Positions 1 through 6,145 of a stretch of 9,940 bases of DNA are shown here, in pieces. The translations under genes and the position numbers were made by a program. The stretch comes from Desulfobacterales bacterium (lineage in GTDB: Bacteria; Desulfobacterota; Desulfobacteria; Desulfobacterales; Desulfobacteraceae): the NCBI GenBank assembly GCA_022361135.1, contig JAKSBM010000086.1, forward strand, positions 1 through 9,940. Reading direction: 5' to 3'. The first letter of the stretch is position 1. The number at the start of each line of letters is the position of its first letter. The notes below the pieces were generated by a model. The model was given only the letters and a program-made list of their open reading frames with translations. It made no database searches and was not told where the DNA came from.

Positions 1-182
1 GCGGCTTCCTGGCCCGGGTTTTCCCCGTAGCGCAGCCCCTTCTGTACCCCGTCGATGACCCAGGAGACCTTTTCATAGAACAGGGTCTGACGATTGTCCC
101 CGTCCACAAAGGAGATTTCCATATTGGGGGTAAAGGAATCATCCATGATGGTTTTGTACATTTGCTTGAGATCTTTGGCCAT
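1..182 (-). CDS. purH: AICAR formyltransferase (PurH C-terminal half as a separate protein), partial
   Basis: The gene begins at ATG 182-180 and runs off the left edge, leaving 60 complete codons. Residues 51-58 read RYGENPGQ, the signature that opens the AICAR transformylase domain of PurH (usually RYGENPHQ, here His to Gly). In that family the Arg-Tyr pair contacts the substrate. The catalytic Lys-His pair would lie beyond the window. The enzyme formylates AICAR with 10-formyl-tetrahydrofolate to give FAICAR in the cytoplasm, the penultimate step of IMP synthesis. About 50 residues (with IMDDSFTPNMEISF) precede the motif and replace the fused cyclohydrolase domain, so this looks like a genuine stand-alone start and not an internal Met. 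Its AGGAG (191-195) sits inside the last codons of the cyclohydrolase gene, whose stop is only 3 bases upstream, so the two are very probably co-translated. The symbol is used in the split sense. Confidence 0.85.
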   Translation of the reverse strand, partial: MAKDLKQMYKTIMDDSFTPNMEISFVDGDNRQTLFYEKVSWVIDGVQKGLRYGENPGQEA

Positions 183-185
183 GGT

Positions 186-869
186 TTATTCTCCTGTGTT
201 GTAGCAGGCGGCGATTTCGGAGAAATCCCGGCCGGCCAGGTAATCGGAAATATTTCTATCGTAAACTGCGGTGTGCTCAAAGGCCTTACAGGACAATTCA
301 TACCGGTCCTTGAGGGTCAGGGCCCCGTTGTTGGCCTTGACCTGGTCCAGGATGCCGGCGTAGGAGGCCGGATCCACGACGGACGCGGTGCGGATGAAGT
401 TTTTGGCCGAAGCCCGGACCATGGTGGGGCCGCCAATGTCGATGTTGCCCCGTGCATTTTCAGGGGTGCAGCCCTCTGCGGCGATGGTCTGGGAAAAGGG
501 ATAAAGATTCACGACCACCATGTCGATGGGCAGGGCGCCTGTCCGTTTCAGGTCCCCCTGGTGGGCCTCGTTGTAAGTTTCGGTGAGAATGCCCAGATAA
601 ATTTTGAAATCCAGGGTTTTGACCAGGCCGCCCTGGGTTTCGGGCTGACCGGTGTAATCGGATACCTGCTGGAGGCATCCGTCGGCCTTGTCCCCCAGGA
701 TCTCCTTGATTTTGGCGTAGGTCCCGCCCGTGGACAGGATTTTCAAATCGGGATTCACTTCCAGCATGCCCGGAATAAAGGTTTCCAGACCGGTTTTGTC
801 CGACACGCTCACCAGCATGGTGTTGATGCGAACCTGGTCATCAATTTTCTCAACCACGTTTTTGCCCAT
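186..869 (-). CDS. purH: IMP cyclohydrolase, stand-alone (PurH N-terminal half)
   Basis: This 227-residue protein closes FAICAR to IMP, the last step of de novo purine synthesis. It matches the MGS-like cyclohydrolase domain of PurH along its whole length: SVSDKTG (21-27), STGGT (46-50), VSDYTGQPE (69-77), VVVNLYPF (118-125), NIDIGGPTMVRASAKN (142-157) and AFEHTAVYD (196-204). Residues matching the active-site Lys66, Tyr104, Asp125 and Lys137 of vertebrate ATIC appear kept as K84, Y123, D144 and K156 (alignment by eye). The usual KTLHPxVHxG block is altered to KTLDFKIYLG (84-93). Family PurH is about 510-590 residues because of the fused transformylase. Here the protein ends where the linker would start, and the transformylase is the next gene, 3 bases on. 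ATG 869 is preceded by AAGGAAAAATC, a good ribosome site. Upstream are a possible promoter and a palindrome, 92 bases after the ykgJ gene. Confidence 0.93.
   Translation of the reverse strand: MGKNVVEKIDDQVRINTMLVSVSDKTGLETFIPGMLEVNPDLKILSTGGTYAKIKEILGDKADGCLQQVSDYTGQPETQGGLVKTLDFKIYLGILTETYNEAHQGDLKRTGALPIDMVVVNLYPFSQTIAAEGCTPENARGNIDIGGPTMVRASAKNFIRTASVVDPASYAGILDQVKANNGALTLKDRYELSCKAFEHTAVYDRNISDYLAGRDFSEIAACYNTGE
191..195 (-). promoter_or_regulatory. Ribosome binding site inside the cyclohydrolase 3' end
   Basis: AGGAG on the minus strand lies within the last codons of the cyclohydrolase gene, 8 bases before the ATG of the transformylase at 182. Ribosomes ending on the first gene cover this site, which suggests translational coupling of the two PurH halves. 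Confidence 0.75.
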
Positions 870-923
870 GATTTTTCCTTTTCAAATGGATTAAGGGATT
901 GTCATTACCCAAATTCAAGATGG

Positions 924-939
924 TGTCATATGTATGACA
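924..939. promoter_or_regulatory. Candidate operator: perfect 7-2-7 palindrome
   Basis: TGTCATA-TG-TATGACA is a perfect inverted repeat with 7-base arms and a 2-base centre, 55 bases upstream of the cyclohydrolase start. It overlaps the -10 part of the candidate promoter read on the minus strand, the position expected of a repressor operator. Size and symmetry fit a dimeric HTH regulator. I cannot name the family. Confidence 0.45.
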
Positions 940-958
940 GGTAGTGGGTGGACGTCAA
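929..958 (-). promoter_or_regulatory. Candidate sigma-70 promoter for the split purH pair
   Basis: Read on the minus strand, TTGACG (953-958) matches a -35 box at 5 of 6 bases. An 18-base spacer leads to TACATA (929-934), a weak -10 (3 of 6). It starts 3 bases after the ykgJ stop codon. It would let the purine genes be transcribed independently of ykgJ, but the weak -10 leaves this tentative. Confidence 0.3.
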
Positions 959-961
959 GTT

Positions 962-1666
962 TCAAAGCGTAACACCGGCCTGGTCCAAAATGTCCTGAAC
1001 CTGCCCCACCACGGGGATGAGGGCCTCCTGGTGGGCCGGTTCAACCATGAGTACGGGAATGGCCTCATTGGGGGCGAATTTCCCCTGAAAATTTTTCCCG
1101 TCCCCCAGGGAATTCCTCCGGGTGGGGTCCGGGTCCAGCCAGATATCCAAAAGGTCGGTGAGGTTGGCCGTCACCCCGCCCTTGTCCAATGCTTCAATGA
1201 ACTGGATCAAGGTGTTGTTCAGGGTGAGGATCAAGGGCTCCATATCGGCATAGCCCTTTTCCGAGCAGGAATGGCCGGAAACCAGGCTCCGGCAGCCAAA
1301 GGGACGCAGGGAATAGATGGTACAGACATGGTTTTCCAACAGGGGACATTGGCCCCAATCCGGGTCATTCTCCTCTTCGGGGATGGGGTTTCCCTCCACA
1401 CAGGAGCGGGCAAACCCATTCATGGACAGGGCCGGACGGTACCGGGGTTCCGAACCCTTTTCCAGCAGCCGGTCCCGGACACCCTGCATTTCAATGTCGG
1501 AAAGGCCCCGGCGGATATACTCCGCCTCCAGCCCGGTGAGGGTAACATTGCAGGTGCAGCATTGGGCGCATCCCCGGGCACAGGCCAGTTCCTTCATCCC
1601 CAAGTCGGCCAGGGCCCGGTCATGGAGTGCGTAGAGTTTTCCCAGAATTTCCAATTTTTCCTTCAC
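962..1666 (-). CDS. YkgJ-family zinc/iron-chelating CxxCxxCC protein
   Basis: This 234-residue protein carries the cysteine cluster of the YkgJ (formerly UPF0153) family: C29, C33, C36, C37 and C39 in CARGCAQCCTC, then C107, C115 and C125 in CPLLENHVCTIYSLRPFGC, with further C89 and C134. The family is proposed to bind zinc or an iron-sulfur cluster; its biochemical role is not settled. No signal peptide or membrane segment is visible, so it is probably cytoplasmic. The C-terminal third (about 150-234) has no metal-ligand pattern and I do not recognise it. The start is GTG (1666-1664). The overlapping ATG two bases earlier reads straight into TGA. AAGGAA sits 5 bases before the GTG. It lies 92 bases upstream of the cyclohydrolase gene on the same strand and may share a transcript with it, though a promoter candidate lies between them. 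Confidence 0.85.
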   Translation of the reverse strand: MKEKLEILGKLYALHDRALADLGMKELACARGCAQCCTCNVTLTGLEAEYIRRGLSDIEMQGVRDRLLEKGSEPRYRPALSMNGFARSCVEGNPIPEEENDPDWGQCPLLENHVCTIYSLRPFGCRSLVSGHSCSEKGYADMEPLILTLNNTLIQFIEALDKGGVTANLTDLLDIWLDPDPTRRNSLGDGKNFQGKFAPNEAIPVLMVEPAHQEALIPVVGQVQDILDQAGVTL

Positions 1667-1682
1667 ATCGATTCCTTACACT

Positions 1683-1698
1683 TAAGATTCAAATCTTA
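1683..1698. promoter_or_regulatory. Candidate operator: TAAGATT-CA-AATCTTA palindrome
   Basis: This perfect palindrome with 7-base arms and a 2-base centre lies 17 bases upstream of the ykgJ GTG start, just before its ribosome site. It has the same geometry as the palindrome at 924-939 but a different sequence. It could be an operator or a weak AU-rich stem in the leader. Confidence 0.35.
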
Positions 1699-1708
1699 TT
1701 TTCCAATA

Positions 1709-1724
1709 CCCCGGAAAGCCGGGG
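1709..1724. repeat. GC-rich hairpin upstream of ykgJ
   Basis: CCCCGG-AAAG-CCGGGG forms a perfect 6-bp stem with a 4-base loop. No run of T follows on either strand, so it does not look like an intrinsic terminator. It may be a leader stem or a protein site. Confidence 0.4.
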
Positions 1725-1925
1725 GCAATTCAATGTCGTAACATGCAACGGCTTGGATGTTAACCCGACCATGGCCATGATTCAGTGCATGGCAAACCGC
1801 CCGGTCGCCGTCGGACTTAAAAACAACCAACGGGGATAAACCGGCCCCCCGATTCGGGCGGGTAAAACAATGAAAAATCTTCCGGCATTGAGGTTCCCCC
1901 GCCCACCCGGTGCCGGGCGCCTTGG

Positions 1926-1988
1926 TCCGCCGTGGCAATCACGGCCGGATCCGCCATGGCATTCCATGCCGTCCCCGCTCCATGCCGT
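1926..1988. repeat. Cluster of imperfect direct repeats and hairpins
   Basis: TCCGCCGTGGCAATC (1926-1940) recurs as TCCGCCATGGCATTC (1950-1964), 13 of 15 identical with a 24-base period. TCCATGCCGT occurs at 1963-1972 and again at 1979-1988. Each unit can fold: CCGTG-GCAAT-CACGG (1930-1944) and GGCAT-TCC-ATGCC (1958-1970). It looks like a small intergenic repeat element or an array of related binding sites. Confidence 0.45.
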
Positions 1989-2025
1989 TACCCCGGGCAA
2001 ATCCATTTACAGAAAGATCCATCCC

Positions 2026-2073
2026 CCATTGCAAACCCTGGGCACTAATACAAATCCACGGGATTTGCAATGG
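2026..2073. repeat. Long inverted repeat CCATTGCAAA...TTTGCAATGG
   Basis: Ten perfectly complementary bases (2026-2035 and 2064-2073) extend to 13 pairs if A2063 is bulged (CCC 2036-2038 with GGG 2060-2062), around a ~21-base loop. A-rich sequence follows on the plus strand, so it is not a typical terminator. It lies about 415 bases upstream of hutU. Confidence 0.55.
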
Positions 2074-2487
2074 ATAAAAATAGCTTGCACCTGCTCCAGG
2101 GGTGGGATAAAAATTTCTTTAACAGCGAGCATACGAACAAAGTCTATTTATACCATCACGGCCACCCCTTTGATGGGAAGACAACAAGCGCATCGACAAC
2201 ACCATAATTTCTAATTTTTCAACGATCCCAAAAGCCGGAGCCATTGGCTTTGAATCCAGTGGATTTCCCCCTTTGGACCATCGGGAACAAACCACCGTCC
2301 CCCATGGGGTTCAAGGATGCCGGATTCCATTTGGACCCCTGGAAAGAATGCCTTGTCCCCTTGCATCCGGGTCATTTGCATCCATGACATGATGAACCGG
2401 GTGGCGGACGGTTGGAAATAAAGCTAAAAAACGGGACCTTTCCCCGGATCAGGCTTTCAAAACCCATTATTTAGCGAGGATGGTGAC

Positions 2488-4521
2488 ATGAAAAACAAAG
2501 ATCTGGAACCGGCCATGGCCGTTACCCTGGACGAAATTTTCACGGAACTTCCCCCCACCCCCCAATTCCAGGACGGCATTCGCCGAGCCCCCAAGCGGCC
2601 CATGCCCCTGAACCGCCACGAGGTCGTCCTGGCCTTGAAAAATGCCCTGCGCTACCTGCCGGAAAAATGGCATAAAAAAATGGCCCCGGAATTCCTGGAT
2701 GAACTCCTCACCCACGGCCGGATATACGGCTATCGTTTCCGCCCCCAGGGTCGAATCTGGGGCAGACCCATTGACGGCTATCCGGGCAATTGCATTGAAG
2801 GTCGGGCCTTCCAGGTCATGATCGACAATAATCTGGACTTTCGCATCGCCCTCTACCCCTACGAACTGGTCACTTACGGAGAAACCGGCCAGGTCTGCCA
2901 GAACTGGATGCAATACCAACTCACCAAAGCCTACCTGGCCCGGCTCACCCCGGACCAAACCCTGGTCATGGAATCGGGCCATCCCCTGGGGCTGTTCAAA
3001 TCCTCCCCCACGGCCCCCCGGGTCATCGTCACCAATGCCATGATGGTGGGACTTTTCGACGACCAGGAAAACTGGGAGCGGGCCATGTCCCTGGGGGTGG
3101 CCAACTACGGCCAAATGACCGCCGGCGGCTGGATGTACATCGGTCCCCAGGGCATTGTACACGGCACCTACGGCACCCTGCTCAATGCAGCCCGCATGGA
3201 GCTGGGAGTGACAGAAGACGGGGATCTCACGGGCAAGCTCTTTGTCACCTCGGGCCTGGGAGGCATGAGCGGAGCCCAGGGCAAAGCCGTGGAAATCGCC
3301 AACGGCGTGGGCATCATCGCCGAGGTGGATGAGTCCCGGATCCAAACCCGGCTGGACCAGGGATGGGTCAGCCAGGTCACCCTCACCCCGGAGGAGAGTT
3401 TTGAAGCCGCCCACAAGGCCATGGAAACCCAGCGCCCCCTGGCCGTTGCCTTCCACGGCAATGTGGTGGACCTCTTGGAATATGCAGTGGAAGAAAACAT
3501 CCCCATTGATCTGCTTTCGGACCAGACCTCTTGCCACGTGGCCCACGGCGGCGGTTATTGTCCCCAGGGCCTTAGTTTCGACCAGCGCACGGCCATGCTC
3601 AAGGACGATCCCGCCACCTTTATCCGCATGGTGAACAAAACCCTGATCCGTCACTTTCACCTCATCCAGGAACTGGTGAACCGGGGCACCTATTTCTTTG
3701 ATTACGGCAATGCCTTCATGCCCGCGGTCTTTGAGGCCGGCATCACCGAAATCTGCAAAAACGGGGAAAACACCCTGGACGGATTCATTTTTCCCTCCTA
3801 TGTGGAGGACATCATGGGACCCATCATGTTTGATTACGGCTACGGCCCCTTCCGCTGGGTTTGCCTTTCGGGGAAGGAAACGGATCTGCTGAAGACCGAC
3901 CGGGCGGCCATGTCCTGCATCGATCCCCACCGCCGTCCCCAGGACCGGGACAACTACATCTGGATTCGGGATGCGGAAAAGAACAAGCTGGTGGTGGGCA
4001 CCCAGGCCCGAATCCTTTACCAGGACGCCATGGGCCGGGTGAACATCGCCCTGAAATTCAACGCCATGGTCCGCAAGGGGGAAATCGGCCCGGTCATGCT
4101 GGGCCGGGACCACCACGACACAGGCGGCACCGATTCCCCCTTCCGGGAAACCGCCAACATCAAGGACGGCTCCAACATCATGGCGGACATGGCCATCCAA
4201 TGCTTTGCCGGCAATTGCGCCCGGGGTATGAGCCTGGCCGCCCTCCACAACGGCGGGGGTGTGGGCATCGGAAAGGCGATCAACGGAGGATTCGGCCTGG
4301 TTCTGGACGGCTCCGCCCGGGTGGACGCCATCATTAAACGGGCCATGCTATGGGATGTCATGGGCGGCGTGGCCCGTCGATCCTGGGCCCGGAACGCCAA
4401 TGCCCTGGCCACCTGCACGGAATTCAACCAGACATTTGAGGGCGAGGCCCACATCACCCTCCCCTACCTCACCGACGAAAAACAGATCACCCGCCTGGTG
4501 GACGAAACCCTATCCCCATAG
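2488..4521 (+). CDS. hutU: Urocanate hydratase, long UROC1-like form
   Basis: Urocanase adds water to urocanate using tightly bound NAD+ to give imidazolonepropionate, the second step of histidine breakdown in the cytoplasm. The 677-residue protein shows family blocks in order: GGWMYIGPQGIVHGTYGT (213-230), the NAD-binding TSGLGGMSGAQ (254-264), SDQTSCHVAHGGGYCPQG (344-361), GYGPFRWVCLSG (451-462), DHHDTGGTDSPFRET (541-555), and LHNGGGVGIGKAINGGFG (586-603). Typical bacterial HutU is about 555 residues and usually has DHLDSGSVASPNRET and a GGGVGMG block. The DHHD...GTDSPFRET and INGGFGLVLDG wording and the length match the ~676-residue animal UROC1 instead. ATG 2488 follows GAGGATGGTGAC. A terminator follows the TAG stop. 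No hutH, hutI or hutG/F gene is present, so its histidine-pathway partners must lie elsewhere or be absent. Confidence 0.95.
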   Translation: MKNKDLEPAMAVTLDEIFTELPPTPQFQDGIRRAPKRPMPLNRHEVVLALKNALRYLPEKWHKKMAPEFLDELLTHGRIYGYRFRPQGRIWGRPIDGYPGNCIEGRAFQVMIDNNLDFRIALYPYELVTYGETGQVCQNWMQYQLTKAYLARLTPDQTLVMESGHPLGLFKSSPTAPRVIVTNAMMVGLFDDQENWERAMSLGVANYGQMTAGGWMYIGPQGIVHGTYGTLLNAARMELGVTEDGDLTGKLFVTSGLGGMSGAQGKAVEIANGVGIIAEVDESRIQTRLDQGWVSQVTLTPEESFEAAHKAMETQRPLAVAFHGNVVDLLEYAVEENIPIDLLSDQTSCHVAHGGGYCPQGLSFDQRTAMLKDDPATFIRMVNKTLIRHFHLIQELVNRGTYFFDYGNAFMPAVFEAGITEICKNGENTLDGFIFPSYVEDIMGPIMFDYGYGPFRWVCLSGKETDLLKTDRAAMSCIDPHRRPQDRDNYIWIRDAEKNKLVVGTQARILYQDAMGRVNIALKFNAMVRKGEIGPVMLGRDHHDTGGTDSPFRETANIKDGSNIMADMAIQCFAGNCARGMSLAALHNGGGVGIGKAINGGFGLVLDGSARVDAIIKRAMLWDVMGGVARRSWARNANALATCTEFNQTFEGEAHITLPYLTDEKQITRLVDETLSP

Positions 4522-4525
4522 ATTT

Positions 4526-4569
4526 CCGCCCCCTGGCCAAATCCCCCTGGCCGGGGGGCGGGTTTCGTT
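4526..4569 (+). terminator. Intrinsic terminator after hutU
   Basis: CCGCCCCC (4526-4533) pairs with GGGGGCGG (4554-4561), followed by the short T-rich tail GTTTCGTT. The loop contains a direct repeat, CCCCCTGGCC at 4529-4538 and 4543-4552, so a competing inner hairpin (4543-4547 with 4553-4557) is also possible. It starts 5 bases after the hutU stop. Confidence 0.6.
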
Positions 4570-4635
4570 CCCCCGTCCTCAACGTCCATGGAAACGGAGG
4601 TACGTCTGCCAAAGAACCCCAATTTTTCCAAGGGA

Positions 4636-4664
4636 TTGACAGTCCCCCCATCCCCTCCTATGAT
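4636..4664 (+). promoter_or_regulatory. Strong sigma-70 promoter for the M20 gene
   Basis: TTGACA (4636-4641), a 17-base spacer and TATGAT (4659-4664) give a perfect -35, ideal spacing and a 5-of-6 -10. Transcription would begin near 4671, leaving a leader of about 145 bases before the ATG at 4816. It sits after the hutU terminator, so the M20 gene is probably an independent housekeeping-type transcription unit. Confidence 0.7.
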
Positions 4665-4790
4665 GGCAGGGCCCGAATATGGCATGACAGGTTACTGCCA
4701 ATCCCGACTTCAATAAGGGTCTTCAAATATCCGGGCTGTTTTTCCGTTCATCTGAATTTCGCCTTGTATCCAGTACCATCTTCCCAATTC

Positions 4791-4803
4791 CAGGCTCGGC
4801 CTG
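4791..4803 (+). repeat. Small hairpin next to the M20 ribosome site
   Basis: CAGGC-TCG-GCCTG is a 5-bp stem with a 3-base loop, ending directly before the AAAGGAG ribosome site (4804-4810). It may affect access to the start. No known riboswitch was recognised in the leader. Confidence 0.3.
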
Positions 4804-4815
4804 AAAGGAGATTCC

Positions 4816-6108
4816 ATGACCCGTGAGGCACAACAGATCTGCGAAACCATCCTCAATTCCCCAAACCAATTGACCCATCTGGCCGGTGAAATGATTGCCG
4901 TCCCCTCCCCCACGGGCCAGGAAGGGCCCATGGCTGAATGGCTGGCCCAATGGCTGAATGCCAATCAATTCCAGGTGGAGACCTTTGACCTGGATCCCGA
5001 AACCATGGCTGCCCGATACCCGGGGGTTTTCTTTCCCTGGAGCTTTCCCTACACCGACCGGCCCAATGTGGTGGGACGGCTGCCGGGCAAAGGAGGCGGC
5101 CGGAGCCTGATGATTAATTTTCACATGGATGTGGTGGACGCCGCGGCCGATGCCTGGGAGACCGATCCCTGGACCGCCACGGTAAAAGGGGGCATGCTCA
5201 CGGGGCGTGGGGCGGCCGACATGAAGGGGGGTGCAGCCGCCGCCCTCTTTGCCGCCAAAAGCATCATTGACGCCGGTATCCCCCTCAAGGGAGATCTCAT
5301 CATCGCCGGGGTCATAGAGGAGGAAGGGCCGGGAAACGGCACCCTGGCCCTCCAGGCCCGGGGCATCCAGGCCGACGCCTGCATCATCCCCGAACCCACC
5401 GACCTCACCGCAGCCGTGGGGGTGGCCGGCGGGGTCTACGGATTTGTCTCCATCAAGGGAAAAACCTCCCACTCCACCACCCCCTGGAACGGTGTCAATG
5501 CCCTGGATAAAGCCGCCGTGGTCCAGAAGGGACTCCAAAGCTGGCAGGAAATGCGACAAAAGGCCCCCCTCCACCCCCTCATGGCCCATGCCCCCGGCGC
5601 CATGGCCGCCGCCGGCATGGTCAGCGTCAACCGCACCGACGACGGGGCCGTGGGAACCGTTCCGGCCTCGGTGAATGTCATGGTCCGGGCCACGGTCCTC
5701 CCCGGGGAAAACCCCGAAGCCGTCACCCAGGGCATTGAAGAACACATCCTTTCCCAGGCCCTTAAGGATGACTGGCTGGCCGAACACCGGCCTGAATTTT
5801 CCTGGGTCCCGGTGGGGGCCCGGAACCATTCCGCAGAACTGGCCATGGACCACCCCCTGGGCCGGGAGCTGGACGCCGCCTTCACCCAGATCACCGGTAG
5901 GGCCGTGGCCCGCACCTGCCTGGTCAGCCCGGCGGACATGCAGCAGCTCATGACCCAGGCACCGGTCACGCCCACACTCATGTTCGGCCCGGGCAGCCTG
6001 GAACAGGCCCACACCACCAACGAATCCCTGCCCGTGGATGAGTTGGTCACGGCCTCGGCCGTCCTGGCCCGCTTCATCATGGACTGGTGCAATGGGGATC
6101 CCTTGTAA
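4816..6108 (+). CDS. M20-family metallo-deacylase/peptidase (ArgE/DapE-like)
   Basis: This 430-residue cytoplasmic hydrolase has the full di-zinc site of the M20 family: H103 and D105 in FHMD, D135 in GRGAADMKGG, E169-E170 in the IEEEG block (the first the likely general base, the second a metal ligand), E193 in PEPT, and H399 in HTTNE. The inserted dimerisation domain spans roughly 201-310, with GKTSHSTTPWNGVNAL (215-230). Known relatives remove acyl groups from ornithine (ArgE) or diaminopimelate (DapE), or cleave dipeptides. The sequence does not decide the substrate. AAAGGAG lies 5 bases before ATG 4816, so the start is secure. A strong promoter and long leader precede it. It follows hutU on the same strand but is separated by a terminator, so a role in histidine breakdown is not implied. 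It converges on the response regulator gene. Confidence 0.88.
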   Translation: MTREAQQICETILNSPNQLTHLAGEMIAVPSPTGQEGPMAEWLAQWLNANQFQVETFDLDPETMAARYPGVFFPWSFPYTDRPNVVGRLPGKGGGRSLMINFHMDVVDAAADAWETDPWTATVKGGMLTGRGAADMKGGAAAALFAAKSIIDAGIPLKGDLIIAGVIEEEGPGNGTLALQARGIQADACIIPEPTDLTAAVGVAGGVYGFVSIKGKTSHSTTPWNGVNALDKAAVVQKGLQSWQEMRQKAPLHPLMAHAPGAMAAAGMVSVNRTDDGAVGTVPASVNVMVRATVLPGENPEAVTQGIEEHILSQALKDDWLAEHRPEFSWVPVGARNHSAELAMDHPLGRELDAAFTQITGRAVARTCLVSPADMQQLMTQAPVTPTLMFGPGSLEQAHTTNESLPVDELVTASAVLARFIMDWCNGDPL

Positions 6109-6120
6109 TCCGAAACAATT

Positions 6121-6143
6121 GGGCCGGCGGCCGGGGCCGGCCC
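6121..6143. terminator. GC-rich hairpin between convergent genes
   Basis: GGGCCGGC-GGCCGGG-GCCGGCCC is a perfect 8-bp stem with a 7-base loop, midway between the M20 stop (6108) and the response regulator stop (6159). An alternative fold is the 12-base palindrome GGGGCCGGCCCC (6133-6144). Read on the minus strand it is followed by AATTGTTTC, on the plus strand by CGAATCC. It is therefore a better terminator for the minus-strand operon, though the T run is poor. Confidence 0.45.
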
Positions 6144-6145
6144 CG

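Larger units (their letters stand above)
1667..2487. other. Gene-free divergent region rich in small repeats
   Basis: This ~820-base stretch separates the minus-strand ykgJ gene from plus-strand hutU. Short open frames exist on both strands, but they read as low-complexity Pro/Gly/Arg/His strings, lack convincing ribosome sites and resemble no family I know. It holds two palindromes or hairpins near ykgJ, a repeat cluster around 1926-1988, a long inverted repeat at 2026-2073, and small stems at 2231-2251 (AAAGCC/GGCTTT) and 2253-2265 (AATCC-AGT-GGATT). It also has a direct repeat TTGCATCC at 2361-2368 and 2376-2383. No convincing sigma-70 or sigma-54 promoter for hutU was found, so the hutU start site remains unplaced. 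Confidence 0.7.

Noticed and set aside
162..944. 260-codon plus-strand frame over the cyclohydrolase
   Set aside because: Shadow of a well-matched PurH domain on the other strand.
944..1741. 265-codon plus-strand frame over ykgJ
   Set aside because: The minus strand carries the conserved cysteine clusters; the plus-strand product has no known pattern.
2085..2113. TTGCAC-N17-TAAAAA as a hutU promoter
   Set aside because: The -35 matches only 3 of 6 bases and it lies ~375 bases from the gene; too weak to list.
1696..2214. Short frames on both strands in the gene-free region
   Set aside because: Products are low-complexity strings produced partly by the local repeats, without convincing ribosome sites or family resemblance.
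2355..2385. Sigma-54-like TTGCAT elements upstream of hutU
   Set aside because: Neither TTGC has GG ten bases before the GC, so the essential -24 element is missing.
2467..4248. 593-codon open frame antisense to hutU
   Set aside because: It mirrors the GC-rich codon pattern of the clearly real urocanase and shows no family motif; long antisense frames are usual here.
4723..6012. 429-codon open frame antisense to the M20 gene
   Set aside because: Gly/His-rich shadow with no recognisable domain; the opposite strand encodes a complete M20 active site.
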